Source: Chitinophaga rhizosphaerae
GTDB lineage: Bacteria; Bacteroidota; Bacteroidia; Chitinophagales; Chitinophagaceae
Assembly (NCBI RefSeq): GCF_003958645.1
Contig: NZ_RXLO01000002.1
Location: forward strand, 791,048 to 855,047
DNA length: 64,000 nt
Direction: 5' to 3'
The notes under the pieces were generated by a model. The model did no database searches. It was not told the DNA's origin and saw only the letters and a list, made by a program, of their open reading frames with translations. Positions 53,801 through 61,861 of this stretch are shown here, piece by piece. The first letter of the stretch is position 1; each line of letters begins with the position of its first letter. The translations under genes were made by a program, and so were the position numbers.

Positions 53801-53819
53801 CCTGAACCTCACCTTCTAA
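50730..53819 (+). CDS. SusC/RagA-type TonB-linked outer-membrane transporter
   Basis: A 1029-residue outer-membrane receptor. After the signal peptide comes a carboxypeptidase-regulatory-like domain (RGKIRDGKNVSLPGVTVVLK, about 40-115), then the SusC plug motif (VVTGYGVTKKVTKTGSVSTV, NNSDPLVVIDGIPRDGF, SAAIFGSRAANGVILITTKR) and a 22-strand barrel ending in TRIFNVGLNLTF. With SusD it binds and imports a glycan or peptide using TonB energy. No glycoside hydrolase or protease directly follows, so the substrate is open. There is no STN domain, so no direct anti-sigma signalling is expected. Confidence 0.95.
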   Translation: MRRIPRYGGAMLMAVLAVFSGDMPVSHAQSVQQTTQQTVRGKIRDGKNVSLPGVTVVLKGTTKGTVTDEKGNFTLSGVEPNSVLVIQFIGYETQEYPLNGASSVTITLKETESQLDEYVVTGYGVTKKVTKTGSVSTVKGEEIKQAPTVNVSNALVGRVSGLMALNNSGEPGYDGSRILIRGRSTFNNSDPLVVIDGIPRDGFQRLNPNDIENISVLKDASAAIFGSRAANGVILITTKRGKTGKPTLSYSFNQAFTQPTRIPEMADAPTYARIVNEINVNAGGTAPFTDQDIQKFASGSDPWTHPNTDWVGEVVKPLSSQNRHDLSLRGGSDKFIYFVSLGTLFQDGIFKESATKYRQHNVRINLDANVNKYFTVRLDVAGRLEDRNFPPRSAGSIFRALLRGRPTEAAVWPNGLPGPDIEYGDNPVVTSTNAIGYQKDKTYILNSNLGAVLYIPQVEGLFLDANFALDQSFNFNKRFIKPWTLYSFNGFDQNGQPKVSGSNRGVSAPELEEWFNQGQNITLNGKINYIRAFGKHNVGGIVAIERSEQRGDAAWLKRKYYLSGSVDQINAGSNDEKDNSGSGFEYARLNYFGRFSYNYSEKYLFDFNWRYDGSQNFPEGRRFGFFPGVSAGWVLSSEPFWKSTFGSTMDYFKIRASYGQMGNDLIKAFQYVQTYNIIANGPVFGGTPNSAINPSTIPNPFITWERSNNTDIALETKLFNGLIGLEAEFFFTHRKDILAPRQASIPLYTGMTLPDENIGEVKNKGVDLHITHKRTVNKFTYEIVANISHAKNKIVNWDEAPNTPEWQKVTGKQIGAPLYYRAIGIFRDADHVNSYPHVGGARPGDIIFEDLPTKDGKGDGVINDLDRMRIDRSEYPTWNYGLTLAANYRNFDVTMLWQGATGSSQYIRTESGLIGNFPMKIANDRWTTDNLDASMPRPYDRDREYWVSRPNSFWFWNTDYLRLKTVELGYTIPERLRKRAGIEDLRIYVSGQNLITFDKVKIFDPESPSGSGQFYPQTRIFNVGLNLTF

Positions 53820-53829
53820 AACAAGCGTC

Positions 53830-55611
53830 ATGAAAAGAACAATTCAACACCTTACATATATGCTTATTGCGGCGATGACGTTGTTTTCTGCTGCCTGCAA
53901 CAAAGACATACTGAATAAAAAGCCGCTGAACGATTACAGCGACGAAGACGTATGGAAAGATCCTCCGCTGGTGGTGGCTTACGTCAACAATTTGTACCTG
54001 CAAATGCGGCATGGCTTTACCGAAGTGATGCTCAGCTCGGTATCGGACGAAAGCCGGTTTATCCATAACTACGGGACCCAAACGGCGGTAACCGATGCGC
54101 TTTCGCCCGACGATCTTGGTGCGTTCAACGACCGGTACGGCGAGTGGGAGAAATATTACCGCGCCATCCGTAACTGTAATATTTTCTTCGAAATGATCGG
54201 GAAAGTGCCGTTTACGGACGAAGCCCAGCGGCAGCGGCTCATCGGGGAAGTGCATTATCTCCGCGCGTTCTTTTATCACACCCTCGTGAGATATTGGGGC
54301 GGCGTTCCGCTCGTGAAGAAACCGTACTCGCTCGAAAACCGGGATGAAATGCTCATCGCCCGCGGATCGTTTGAAGAATGCGTGAATTTCATCGTGGAAG
54401 ATTGCGACAAGGCGGCAGGCATCCTCCCGCCCAAGCACGAACAGCCCGGCCGCGCCACCAAATACGCCGCCATGGCCCTGAAAGCACGCATTCTCACGTT
54501 CGCCGCCAGCGATCTTTTCAACCAGCCGAACATCCCGGCCGACCAGGCGTACCGCGGCTATGTGAACGCGACCCCGGCCACGCAGGACCAACGCTACCAG
54601 AAAGCCCTCGACGCTTCCAGGGCGATCATCGACCTGAACGTTTTCTCCATCTACAAACCCACGTCCAACGCTACCGACAACTATACCCGCGTGTTTCTGG
54701 ACAAGGATAATCCGGAGATCATTTTCGCGCGGTATTTCAACCGCCAGTTCCAGGGCACTTCGCACGACTTGTACAACGGGCCGAACGGGTACCACAACTG
54801 GGGCGGCAACGTTCCCCTGGAAAACTTCGTATCCGGATACCAGATGGCGGACGGATCCGCTTTCAGCTGGGCCAATCCCGCGCATGCGGCAAACCCTTAC
54901 GCAAACCGCGATCCCCGCTTCTACGCAACAATTTTGTATAACGGCGCGAAATGGAAGAAACGTCCGGCGGATGCCATCGCCCTCGATCCTGTAGGTGAAA
55001 TCCAGACCGGTAAATTCGAAAAGAAAAATGCACAGGGCGCGATCGTTGTGCAAAACGGTCTCGACACGCGCGCCAGTGCGATCGAGAACTGGAACGGCAC
55101 CTATACCGGATATTACATCCGCAAGTTCATGGACATTACGCTCGACGCGCAATTCTTCCGAGGCGACCAGGCCTGGCCCTGGTTCCGCTATTCCGAGATT
55201 TTGCTGAACGCGGCCGAAGCGATGATCGAGCTGAACAGGTTTGACGAAGCGCGCCCGCTGATCAATCAAATCCGTACCCGTGGCGGCATGCCGGCTTTGG
55301 CCAATACGGTTACAGGCGATGCGCTCCGGGAAGCGATGCGCTACGAGCGCCGCTACGAGCTTGCGTTCGAAGACCACCGCTACTACGACGCCCGCCGCTG
55401 GATGATCGCCAAAACCGCATTCACCGGCCCCGCGAACGGGATCGAGATCTTCGGGAAACTGAACCCCGACGGCACCACTTACACCTGGTCGTACAAGGTA
55501 GTGAACAGCGGGCAAGACCGCGTTTTCTCCGACAAGCACTACCTCGTGCCGATCATGGCGGCGGAGATCCGGAGGAACGATAAAATCAAGCAAAACCCCG
55601 GCTATAATTAA
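53830..55611 (+). CDS. SusD/RagB-type nutrient-binding lipoprotein
   Basis: A 593-residue surface lipoprotein (lipobox LFSAAC) that caps the SusC barrel and binds the substrate. The N-terminal SusD domain shows LNKKPLNDYSDEDVWKDPPL, YYRAIRNCNIFFEMI and the TPR-like EVHYLRAFFYHTLVRYWGGV. The C-terminal half has RYSEILLNAAEAMIELNRFD and YERRYELAFEDHRYYDARRW. It starts 10 bases after susC. Confidence 0.95.
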   Translation: MKRTIQHLTYMLIAAMTLFSAACNKDILNKKPLNDYSDEDVWKDPPLVVAYVNNLYLQMRHGFTEVMLSSVSDESRFIHNYGTQTAVTDALSPDDLGAFNDRYGEWEKYYRAIRNCNIFFEMIGKVPFTDEAQRQRLIGEVHYLRAFFYHTLVRYWGGVPLVKKPYSLENRDEMLIARGSFEECVNFIVEDCDKAAGILPPKHEQPGRATKYAAMALKARILTFAASDLFNQPNIPADQAYRGYVNATPATQDQRYQKALDASRAIIDLNVFSIYKPTSNATDNYTRVFLDKDNPEIIFARYFNRQFQGTSHDLYNGPNGYHNWGGNVPLENFVSGYQMADGSAFSWANPAHAANPYANRDPRFYATILYNGAKWKKRPADAIALDPVGEIQTGKFEKKNAQGAIVVQNGLDTRASAIENWNGTYTGYYIRKFMDITLDAQFFRGDQAWPWFRYSEILLNAAEAMIELNRFDEARPLINQIRTRGGMPALANTVTGDALREAMRYERRYELAFEDHRYYDARRWMIAKTAFTGPANGIEIFGKLNPDGTTYTWSYKVVNSGQDRVFSDKHYLVPIMAAEIRRNDKIKQNPGYN

Positions 55612-55643
55612 CAAGCCGTTATCAATTACAAGACAATAGCGAA

Positions 55644-55685
55644 CGAACGCCGCCAGGCCCCTCCGGCCGGCGGCGTTCGTGTATT
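55644..55685 (+). terminator. Hairpin terminator after susD
   Basis: CGAACGCCGCC (55644-55654) pairs perfectly with GGCGGCGTTCG (55669-55679), followed by a weak T-rich stretch TGTATTTGG. The following gap to 56012 holds no supported gene. Confidence 0.7.
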
Positions 55686-56012
55686 TGGTACGCTATCCTT
55701 ACGAAAAAAAATCTTTCCGTTTTGATTTTTGTATAGCGTTAAATCGTACTTTCGTTTTCCCGATTAACAGACGATTAACAACTTTAGCCCGTCAGCAGCT
55801 TACAGACAGTTCCGATACCCCGTTCCAAAACGATCTACCGTTCGAGCAATTTACCAAGGCAATTACCTATCGATAACAAAAAATCAACGATCTGCTCACA
55901 TTTACTTAATGCCCGCTTAATGATGGCTTAACGACAAGGCTGGACCTTTGTGGTGTCAAAAAGAAAGACACTTACGAAACCAGAGAAAGTTAACTATTAA
56001 AATATCCAAGAA

Positions 56013-56480
56013 ATGAAAAAGACATTTGTTGCAGCTCCAAAACGATTTATCACGACGGTTTTACTGATCATCGGCATCTCGATGCAAGCCCTCGCGCAGG
56101 AAAGCGCTTTCGCCTACGCCACCGAGCCGGCCAACCGCGAAACCCGCGCAGAGAAAGGCCCTGAAGACGCCAACTATATGGTAAAAAGAGGATGCAGGAT
56201 CGACATCGCACAGGAAGGCGCCCGCGGCCTGAAATTCATCGTGCAGATCGACAATCCCATGCAAGACAAACTTACCCTTTACATCAAAGACGGGTACAAC
56301 AATACGCTTCACAAAGAAGCGCTCGACCTGAATTCATCCCGGTTTGTTGGCCGCTACAACCTCGAGAAGCTGGAAGACGGCGACTATACCTTCGAAATCA
56401 GAAATGGAAAAAATAAACTGGAAAAATCCGTTGTTATCAAAACGCAGTACATGGTAAACCGCGCCGTGTCTGTCGAATAA
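56013..56480 (+). CDS. Small secreted beta-sandwich protein, unknown function
   Basis: A 155-residue protein with a long signal region (MKKTFVAAPKRFITTVLLII then GISMQALAQ). The mature part (about 125 residues) has alternating strands: GLKFIVQIDNPMQDKLTLYI, LHKEALDLNSSRFVGRYNLE and GDYTFEIRNGKNKLEKSVVI, as in C-terminal Ig-like or secretion-associated sandwich folds. No named family was recognised. It follows the SusCD operon with a 400-base gap and has its own terminator. Confidence 0.7.
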   Translation: MKKTFVAAPKRFITTVLLIIGISMQALAQESAFAYATEPANRETRAEKGPEDANYMVKRGCRIDIAQEGARGLKFIVQIDNPMQDKLTLYIKDGYNNTLHKEALDLNSSRFVGRYNLEKLEDGDYTFEIRNGKNKLEKSVVIKTQYMVNRAVSVE

Positions 56481-56513
56481 TAACCCCTGGCTCTTCCAGC
56501 CCCATGTTCCCCA

Positions 56514-56553
56514 CAGGCAGCCCGTGACCCCGCTCACCGGCTGCCTGTTTCGT
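56514..56553 (+). terminator. Terminator after the small secreted protein gene
   Basis: CAGGCAGCC (56514-56522) pairs with GGCTGCCTG (56539-56547), followed by TTTCGTT. Confidence 0.7.
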
Positions 56554-56559
56554 TAACAC

Positions 56560-56594
56560 CAAAAACAACGGGGCCGGCGTAATACCGGCCCCGT
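56560..56594 (-). terminator. Terminator of the GH3/beta-lactamase fusion gene
   Basis: A perfect 10-base stem (56568-56577 with 56585-56594) has TTGTTTTTGG behind it on the minus strand. It lies back to back with the plus-strand terminator at 56514. Confidence 0.8.
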
Positions 56595-56616
56595 CCCTTT
56601 ATCGAAAATCTTCTTC

Positions 56617-59607
56617 CTACAGCATTGCCTGGTATAACGTCTCCATCATATTCTCCCGCACCTTCAGGCTCGATAACTTGTAATTCGTTCCCCCGTTCGG
56701 GCAAACCCGGTTGCTTAAAAATATAAACCCCAGGTTCTTCGCCGGGTCTATCCACACGCAGGTTCCCGTAAACCCGGTATGGCCGTAGGTTTGCGGGGAG
56801 CAAGACTTGCAGGGATAAGGGTCTCTCCGCGTGGCATTGTCTTTCTCGGGCTTGTCCCACCCCAGCCCGCGGCGGCTGATCCCGGAATGATACCCCGTGA
56901 ACATCTGGATCGTGGCAGGACGGATGAACTGGGTCCCGTTATACGCGCCGCCATTCAGCAGCATCTGGACCAGCACGCCCAGGTCGCTGGCGCTGGAGAA
57001 CAGCCCTGCATGGCCGGCCACGCCGCCGAACATCGCGGCACCGGGGTCGTGCACATCCCCACGGATCCATTGCACCCTGAAATTGGACTCGAATTCCGTG
57101 GGAACCAGACGGCTCAGCGCCAGCCGGCTCCTCGGCTCGAAGCCTGTGGTCTGCAGGCCGAGGGGCTCGTAGAAAGTTTCGCGCACGTAATGGTCGAGAT
57201 GCTGGCCGGTAAGCGCTTCCACGATCTTCCCGAGGAAAATGAAATCATTATCGCTGTAAATATACCTGCGGCCCGCGGGCAGCAATCTGCTGTCGAGTAT
57301 CCGGCGGAACATGGTGTCTTCGTACCGGCGTTCCATATACAGGTTTTCCGCGACCCGTACGGTGTGCAGGGAATCCTGCTGGGGGGCGAACAGCAAGGTG
57401 TCGGGCCAGCCGTTGGGCATGAGCGTTTCCTTGTAAAAGGGAATGTAGGCTACGAGGCCCGCCTGGTGAAGGAGCACGTCGCGGATCGTGAGTTTTGCCT
57501 TGTCCGTCCCGCGCACCCAGGGCAGGTAATCGCCCAGCGTAGCATCAAGACGCAACTTGCCTTCGTCGTACAACCGCATCACAGACAGCGTGGTAGCGCA
57601 GATTTTAGTGACAGAAGCCAGATCGTACACGGAACTGTCGGTCACTTTTTCACGTTGGCTGTAATCGTAAAAACCGAAATTTTTATGGTAGACGAGTTTG
57701 CCGTCTTTCACCGCCAGCACCTGGCATCCGGGTGCCGCACCCTGGGCGATCATGTCGTATGCCAGCGAGTCGATCCTTTGCAGGACGGCGCTTTTCATAC
57801 CCACGCTTTCCGGGTCGATGGTTGCCGCCGTCACGGCCGGAGTTTCGGGGACAAGACTGGTGAGCCCGGTACCGAAGGGGAAATTCTCGCATACGGTAAC
57901 GGGCAGCTTCCCTTTCGGCTGCGTTTTACCGAAAATCACGTCTGCCGCCGCGCGGTGGGTGATGCTATCGTCTTCGTATGCCGCGATGACCGTGGGCGCG
58001 TCGCAGAAATAACGGATGGCGTAGGGGTTGCCGAACGCGACCGTCACGGCGGGCATTTCTTCCTGTATCTGGTTGATGACGGCCCTTTCGGCCCGGGTGA
58101 TGCCGTAATTGTTCGCAGGCCTGCGGCTGTAATGCTGCAGTGCGATGATCACGGCGTCGTAATCCCTTTTCAGCACTTTGACCATTCCGGCCACCTGGGC
58201 TTCGGTTTGCCTGGGGCTGAACACGTATCCCGCCACATCGGGGCGGTGGGCGCGCACGGCGGAAAGGAAGGTATTGTTGCCGCCGTCTACCCCCACGGCT
58301 ACCACGGCTATTTTCTGCTGGCCGGGAACGGTGGATACGGGCAGGAGGTGATTATCGTTGCGAAGTACGGTGATGGCCTCTTCCGAGATCCGGCGGCGGA
58401 GAGGGAGCACCGGCGCGTTGAGGTCTGCTGCGATGTTGCGGGCATCGATGGGCTGGAGGGAGGCCAGTCCTGCATCGTATTTGGAGCGCAGCACTTTCTT
58501 GACGCGGCGGTAAACTTCTTCCCGGCTGATCTGTCCCTTCCGGATGGCCGTTGCGATGGCCTGCACGCTCCCGCGCGCCGTGGACGGCAGTTCCATAAGG
58601 TCGTTCCCCGCCAGGAGGCTCTGCAGCGATTCCTGCCCGTTGCTGTAATATTTGCGGATGCCCTGCATTTCCAGTGCATCGGTCACCACGATCCCGTCGA
58701 AGCCCATGTCTTTTTTCAACATGTCCGTAACGGTTTTGTAGGAGATGGATGTGGGGGTGTTGGGCTTGTTGTCGATCGCGGGAACGTTCAGATGGGCGAT
58801 CATCACCGATGCCACGCCGGCCTCGATGGCGCGGCGGAAGGGATACAGTTCGAGGGAGTCGAGGCTGGCCAGCGATTTCCGGATCACCGGCAGGTCGTGG
58901 TGCGAATCCACGTCGGTATCGCCATGCCCGGGGAAGTGCTTGGCGCAGGCCATCACGCCCACGTCCTGCATCCCTTTGATGATGGCCACGCCGAGGCGCG
59001 CCACCTGGTATTTGTCTTCCCCGAAAGATCGGTCGTTGATCACGGGGTTTTCGGGATTGTTGTTGACATCGAGAACGGGCGCGAAGTTATACTGGATGCC
59101 CATCCGCCGGCATTGTTCGCCGATCGCCTTGCCCACTTCGTAAATGAGCGCACTGTCTTGCACCGCCCCCAGCATCAGGTTCCGCGGGAAAGCGATGACG
59201 CTGTCCACGAACCGCATTCCGAGCCCCCATTCACCGTCTACCGCTACGAGCAGCGGCGTTTTGCTGGCCGCCTGCAGGCGGTTGACGAGGTGGGCCTGCC
59301 GCCCCGGTCCGCCCTGGAACGTCACGATCCCGCCTACTTTCACGTTGCGGATATCGTTGAGAACGGCGGCAACATGGTCTGCCCCAAGGTTGGAATGCAC
59401 GCGGATCATGATCAGCTGCGCGATCCGTTCTTCATGACTGAGTGAATTGAATACACTGTCGACCCAGCGTTCGGCCGGCCCGGGGCCCGGGCGCGCCTGC
59501 ATGGTGTTGTCCGTTTGGATGGATGGTTTCTCGAGGAAGCTTTCCGGCCGGGCGGAAGCGGCCATGAGCAATCCGCTCAGCCCTGCTACCGTTAATAATC
59601 TCATCAT
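56617..59607 (-). CDS. Fusion of a family 3 glycoside hydrolase and a serine beta-lactamase-like esterase
   Basis: A 996-residue secreted protein, start at 59607 (MMRLLTVAGLSGLLMAASAR) with a signal peptide. The first 370 residues are a GH3 domain with the NagZ pattern KHFPGHGDTDVDSHHDLPVI (acid/base His and Asp) and the nucleophile Asp in GIVVTDALEM, so N-acetyl-beta-glucosaminidase activity is likely. A GH3 C-terminal domain follows (to about 550). The last 400 residues are a class C beta-lactamase/penicillin-binding fold with Ser and Lys in LASVTKICAT, Tyr in YIYSDNDF and HTG in YGHTGFTG. All catalytic residues are present. Together they may act on peptidoglycan or muropeptides. The fusion is known from other Bacteroidota by general knowledge. 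Confidence 0.92.
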   Translation of the reverse strand: MMRLLTVAGLSGLLMAASARPESFLEKPSIQTDNTMQARPGPGPAERWVDSVFNSLSHEERIAQLIMIRVHSNLGADHVAAVLNDIRNVKVGGIVTFQGGPGRQAHLVNRLQAASKTPLLVAVDGEWGLGMRFVDSVIAFPRNLMLGAVQDSALIYEVGKAIGEQCRRMGIQYNFAPVLDVNNNPENPVINDRSFGEDKYQVARLGVAIIKGMQDVGVMACAKHFPGHGDTDVDSHHDLPVIRKSLASLDSLELYPFRRAIEAGVASVMIAHLNVPAIDNKPNTPTSISYKTVTDMLKKDMGFDGIVVTDALEMQGIRKYYSNGQESLQSLLAGNDLMELPSTARGSVQAIATAIRKGQISREEVYRRVKKVLRSKYDAGLASLQPIDARNIAADLNAPVLPLRRRISEEAITVLRNDNHLLPVSTVPGQQKIAVVAVGVDGGNNTFLSAVRAHRPDVAGYVFSPRQTEAQVAGMVKVLKRDYDAVIIALQHYSRRPANNYGITRAERAVINQIQEEMPAVTVAFGNPYAIRYFCDAPTVIAAYEDDSITHRAAADVIFGKTQPKGKLPVTVCENFPFGTGLTSLVPETPAVTAATIDPESVGMKSAVLQRIDSLAYDMIAQGAAPGCQVLAVKDGKLVYHKNFGFYDYSQREKVTDSSVYDLASVTKICATTLSVMRLYDEGKLRLDATLGDYLPWVRGTDKAKLTIRDVLLHQAGLVAYIPFYKETLMPNGWPDTLLFAPQQDSLHTVRVAENLYMERRYEDTMFRRILDSRLLPAGRRYIYSDNDFIFLGKIVEALTGQHLDHYVRETFYEPLGLQTTGFEPRSRLALSRLVPTEFESNFRVQWIRGDVHDPGAAMFGGVAGHAGLFSSASDLGVLVQMLLNGGAYNGTQFIRPATIQMFTGYHSGISRRGLGWDKPEKDNATRRDPYPCKSCSPQTYGHTGFTGTCVWIDPAKNLGFIFLSNRVCPNGGTNYKLSSLKVRENMMETLYQAML

Positions 59608-59967
59608 GTCATAAACATAACAAAAATCCTGTGCATCCACCAGCGGGAATTGACTGACGGCGAACGCATTGCATTATTCGAATATATCTTTGGGACGGAT
59701 GGTCGAATTGGGATGGATTGATTTAATCGTCGTCTACGTTTTTCCTTCTTTTCTTGAATTATCTTTATTAATTTGGCTGATACATTCGCCAGAATTCAGT
59801 AATTACAATATAAATTACCAACTCATTCAATTTCTTATTATATTTGCACCTTACGGCCCGTTGATGGATGAACCTTTTTAGGGCGCAGACTGTAAGAAGA
59901 AGCATCGCGAACGAACCTGTAAACAAGCGCAAGCCTATTGCTTGCGGTCAATTTTTATCAGCAACAC
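59608..59967. other. Leader region of adk
   Basis: An A/T-rich 360-base segment without a supported gene. TATATTTG at 59839-59846 is a good -7 box. The leader of about 120 bases holds a hairpin CGCAAGC/GCTTGCG (59928-59934 with 59940-59946) whose 3' arm ends 21 bases before the start codon, where it could affect translation. hpt, often found upstream of adk in Bacteroidota, is absent. Confidence 0.45.
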
Positions 59968-60555
59968 ATGGTCAATTTAATTCTATTTGGCCCTCCCGGC
60001 AGCGGGAAAGGAACGCAGAGTGCCAACATTATCGAAAAGTACGGATTGATTCACCTGTCTACCGGCGACCTGTTGCGCTCCGAGATCGCGGCAAAAACGC
60101 CGCTCGGCCTGGAAGCGCAGAAGGTGATGGACCAGGGCTTACTGGTGCCCGACGAGGTGGTGATCGGCATGATCTCCTCCAAGCTGGACGCCAATCCTGA
60201 AGCCCGCGGCTTCATTTTCGACGGCTTTCCGCGTACCACCGCCCAGGCGGAAGCGTTAGACAAGCTGCTGACCCTCAAGAAAACGGCCATTTCCGCCGTC
60301 CTGAGCCTCGAAGTACCTGAAGATGAGCTGGTTCGCCGCCTCCTGGAGCGCGGTCATACCTCCGGCCGTTCTGATGATGCCAGCGAAGAGGTGGTGAAAA
60401 AACGCATCGTGGAGTATCATAACAAAACCGCTCCCGTTGCCGATCACTACGCCAAATTCGGCAAACTGAAGAAAATCAAGGGCGAAGGCACCATCGAAAA
60501 CATTTTCGAATCGCTCAGCAAAGAAATCGACGATCTGATGGGCGTGCGCGTGTAG
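59968..60555 (+). CDS. adk: Adenylate kinase
   Basis: A 195-residue enzyme interconverting ATP, ADP and AMP. The start at 59968 (MVNLILFGPPGSGKGTQSAN) places the P-loop at residues 8-15; in-frame upstream codons at 59938 are not needed. IHLSTGDLLRSEI, FIFDGFPRTTAQAEAL and a short lid (RRLLERGHTSGRSDDASEE) fit the short-type adenylate kinases of Bacteroidota, without the zinc lid. Confidence 0.96.
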   Translation: MVNLILFGPPGSGKGTQSANIIEKYGLIHLSTGDLLRSEIAAKTPLGLEAQKVMDQGLLVPDEVVIGMISSKLDANPEARGFIFDGFPRTTAQAEALDKLLTLKKTAISAVLSLEVPEDELVRRLLERGHTSGRSDDASEEVVKKRIVEYHNKTAPVADHYAKFGKLKKIKGEGTIENIFESLSKEIDDLMGVRV

Positions 60556-60580
60556 CCAGCCCGTTTTGCATCATATTTAC

Positions 60581-60626
60581 AACGCAAAGATCAGGTAAAG
60601 CCAAACTTTACGATCTTTGCGTTTTG
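60581..60626 (+). terminator. Terminator between adk and obgE
   Basis: A 12-base stem (60581-60592 with 60612-60623) and an inner stem GTAAAG/CTTTAC (60595-60600 with 60606-60611), then a T-rich stretch. The two genes are adjacent but probably expressed separately or by read-through. Confidence 0.8.
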
Positions 60627-60668
60627 CTTTTGTTCCCGGCCAACACCGAAGCAGGCAAATATTGAATC

Positions 60669-61724
60669 ATGGAGAATTTTGTAGACTATATCAGGGTATT
60701 CTGTAAATCCGGCCACGGCGGCGCCGGCAGCAGGCACTTTATGCGCACCAAATTCAAGGCGCTTGCCGGTCCAGATGGGGGCGACGGCGGCCGTGGCGGG
60801 CATCTCATCCTCCGCGGAAACTCCCAACTGTGGACGCTGCTGCACCTTCGCTGGTACAAAAACGTGCTCGCCGAAAACGGCGGGAACGGTAGCGGCGACA
60901 ATTGCACCGGCCACAACGGGAAAGATATCGTGATCGAAGTGCCCCTCGGCACGATCGTGCGCGACGAAGAAACCGGCGAAGTGGAGGCAGAAGTGATGAA
61001 AGACGGCGAAGAGATCATCTTCATGCCGGGCGGCCAGGGCGGCCGCGGCAACGCCTATTTCAAAAGCGCCACCAACCAGGCTCCCGAATACGCCCAGCCG
61101 GGCCAACCCGGCCTTGAAGGATGGAAGGTACTGGAACTCAAAGTGTTGGCAGACGTCGGGCTGGTGGGTTTCCCCAACGCCGGCAAATCCACCCTCCTGT
61201 CCAGCATCACCGCCGCCAGGCCTAAAATCGCGAACTACGCCTTCACCACCCTCACGCCCCAACTCGGCATGGTGCATTACCGCGACGATCGCTCGTTTTG
61301 CATGGCCGATCTCCCGGGTATCATCGAAGGCGCACACGAAGGCAAAGGCCTCGGCCACCGGTTCCTCCGCCACATCGAGCGGAATGCCGTGCTGCTGTTC
61401 GTCATCCCCGCCGATAGCCCCGATCACAAAAAGGAATTCGACATCCTCGTCAACGAGCTCGAACAATACAATCCCGAACTTCTCGATAAACAATTCCTCA
61501 TCGCCATCTCCAAAAGCGATATGCTCGACGAAGAGCTTCAGGAAGCCATCTCCGCGGAACTGCCCGCCGATGTGCCGCATGTTTTCATTTCCTCGGTCAC
61601 GCAAGCGGGTTTGCAGCAGCTGAAAGACATCCTGTGGGACGCGCTTTCCGTGGAAGCAGATAACGTTCGCGAAGCGATGCGGGAAGACGATGAAGAAGAT
61701 GAGGAGGAAAACGAGGAGGTATAA
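60669..61724 (+). CDS. obgE: Obg family GTPase
   Basis: A 351-residue GTPase acting in late assembly of the large ribosomal subunit. The Gly-rich Obg fold ([34 protein letters not shown]) covers residues 1-158. The GTPase domain shows [27 protein letters not shown] and SKSDML. The C terminus ends in a run of acidic residues. The typical C-terminal OCT domain of Gram-positive members is absent, as usual here. Confidence 0.96.
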   Translation: MENFVDYIRVFCKSGHGGAGSRHFMRTKFKALAGPDGGDGGRGGHLILRGNSQLWTLLHLRWYKNVLAENGGNGSGDNCTGHNGKDIVIEVPLGTIVRDEETGEVEAEVMKDGEEIIFMPGGQGGRGNAYFKSATNQAPEYAQPGQPGLEGWKVLELKVLADVGLVGFPNAGKSTLLSSITAARPKIANYAFTTLTPQLGMVHYRDDRSFCMADLPGIIEGAHEGKGLGHRFLRHIERNAVLLFVIPADSPDHKKEFDILVNELEQYNPELLDKQFLIAISKSDMLDEELQEAISAELPADVPHVFISSVTQAGLQQLKDILWDALSVEADNVREAMREDDEEDEEENEEV

Positions 61725-61771
61725 ATAAAGTTTTTTTTGGGTGCGATAGTAATTTATTTCGTTCCGGACAT

Positions 61772-61779
61772 TATTTTTG
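61772..61779 (+). promoter_or_regulatory. -7 promoter box of the tRNA-Thr gene
   Basis: TATTTTTG matches TAnnTTTG and ends 8 bases before the mature tRNA 5' end. Confidence 0.55.
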
Positions 61780-61787
61780 CACCACCT

Positions 61788-61861
61788 GCCACCCTAGCTC
61801 AGCTGGTTAGAGCGGTTGTTTCGTAAATAACAGGTCGTCGGTTCGATTCCGATGGGTGGCT
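61788..61861 (+). tRNA. tRNA-Thr (anticodon CGT)
   Basis: A full cloverleaf: acceptor arm GCCACCC/GGGTGGC, D arm GCTC/GAGC, anticodon stem GTTGT/ATAAC with one G-T pair and loop TTCGTAA (anticodon CGT), T arm GTCGG/CCGAT with loop TTCGATT. The discriminator base is T and CCA is not encoded. It reads the ACG codon. Its last base touches the stop codon of the convergent DnaJ-domain gene. Confidence 0.95.

Noticed and set aside
53809..55614. Minus-strand open frame of 601 codons
   Set aside because: Exactly covers susD in antisense; no domain is recognisable.
55679..55876. Small gene of 65 codons after susD
   Set aside because: It begins inside the terminator hairpin and has no recognisable features.
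56779..59445. Plus-strand open frame of 888 codons
   Set aside because: Antisense shadow of the GH3/beta-lactamase fusion gene.
59669..59881. Small hydrophobic gene of 70 codons before adk
   Set aside because: It overlaps the adk promoter box, is very A/T-rich and shows no start signal; hydrophobicity follows from composition.
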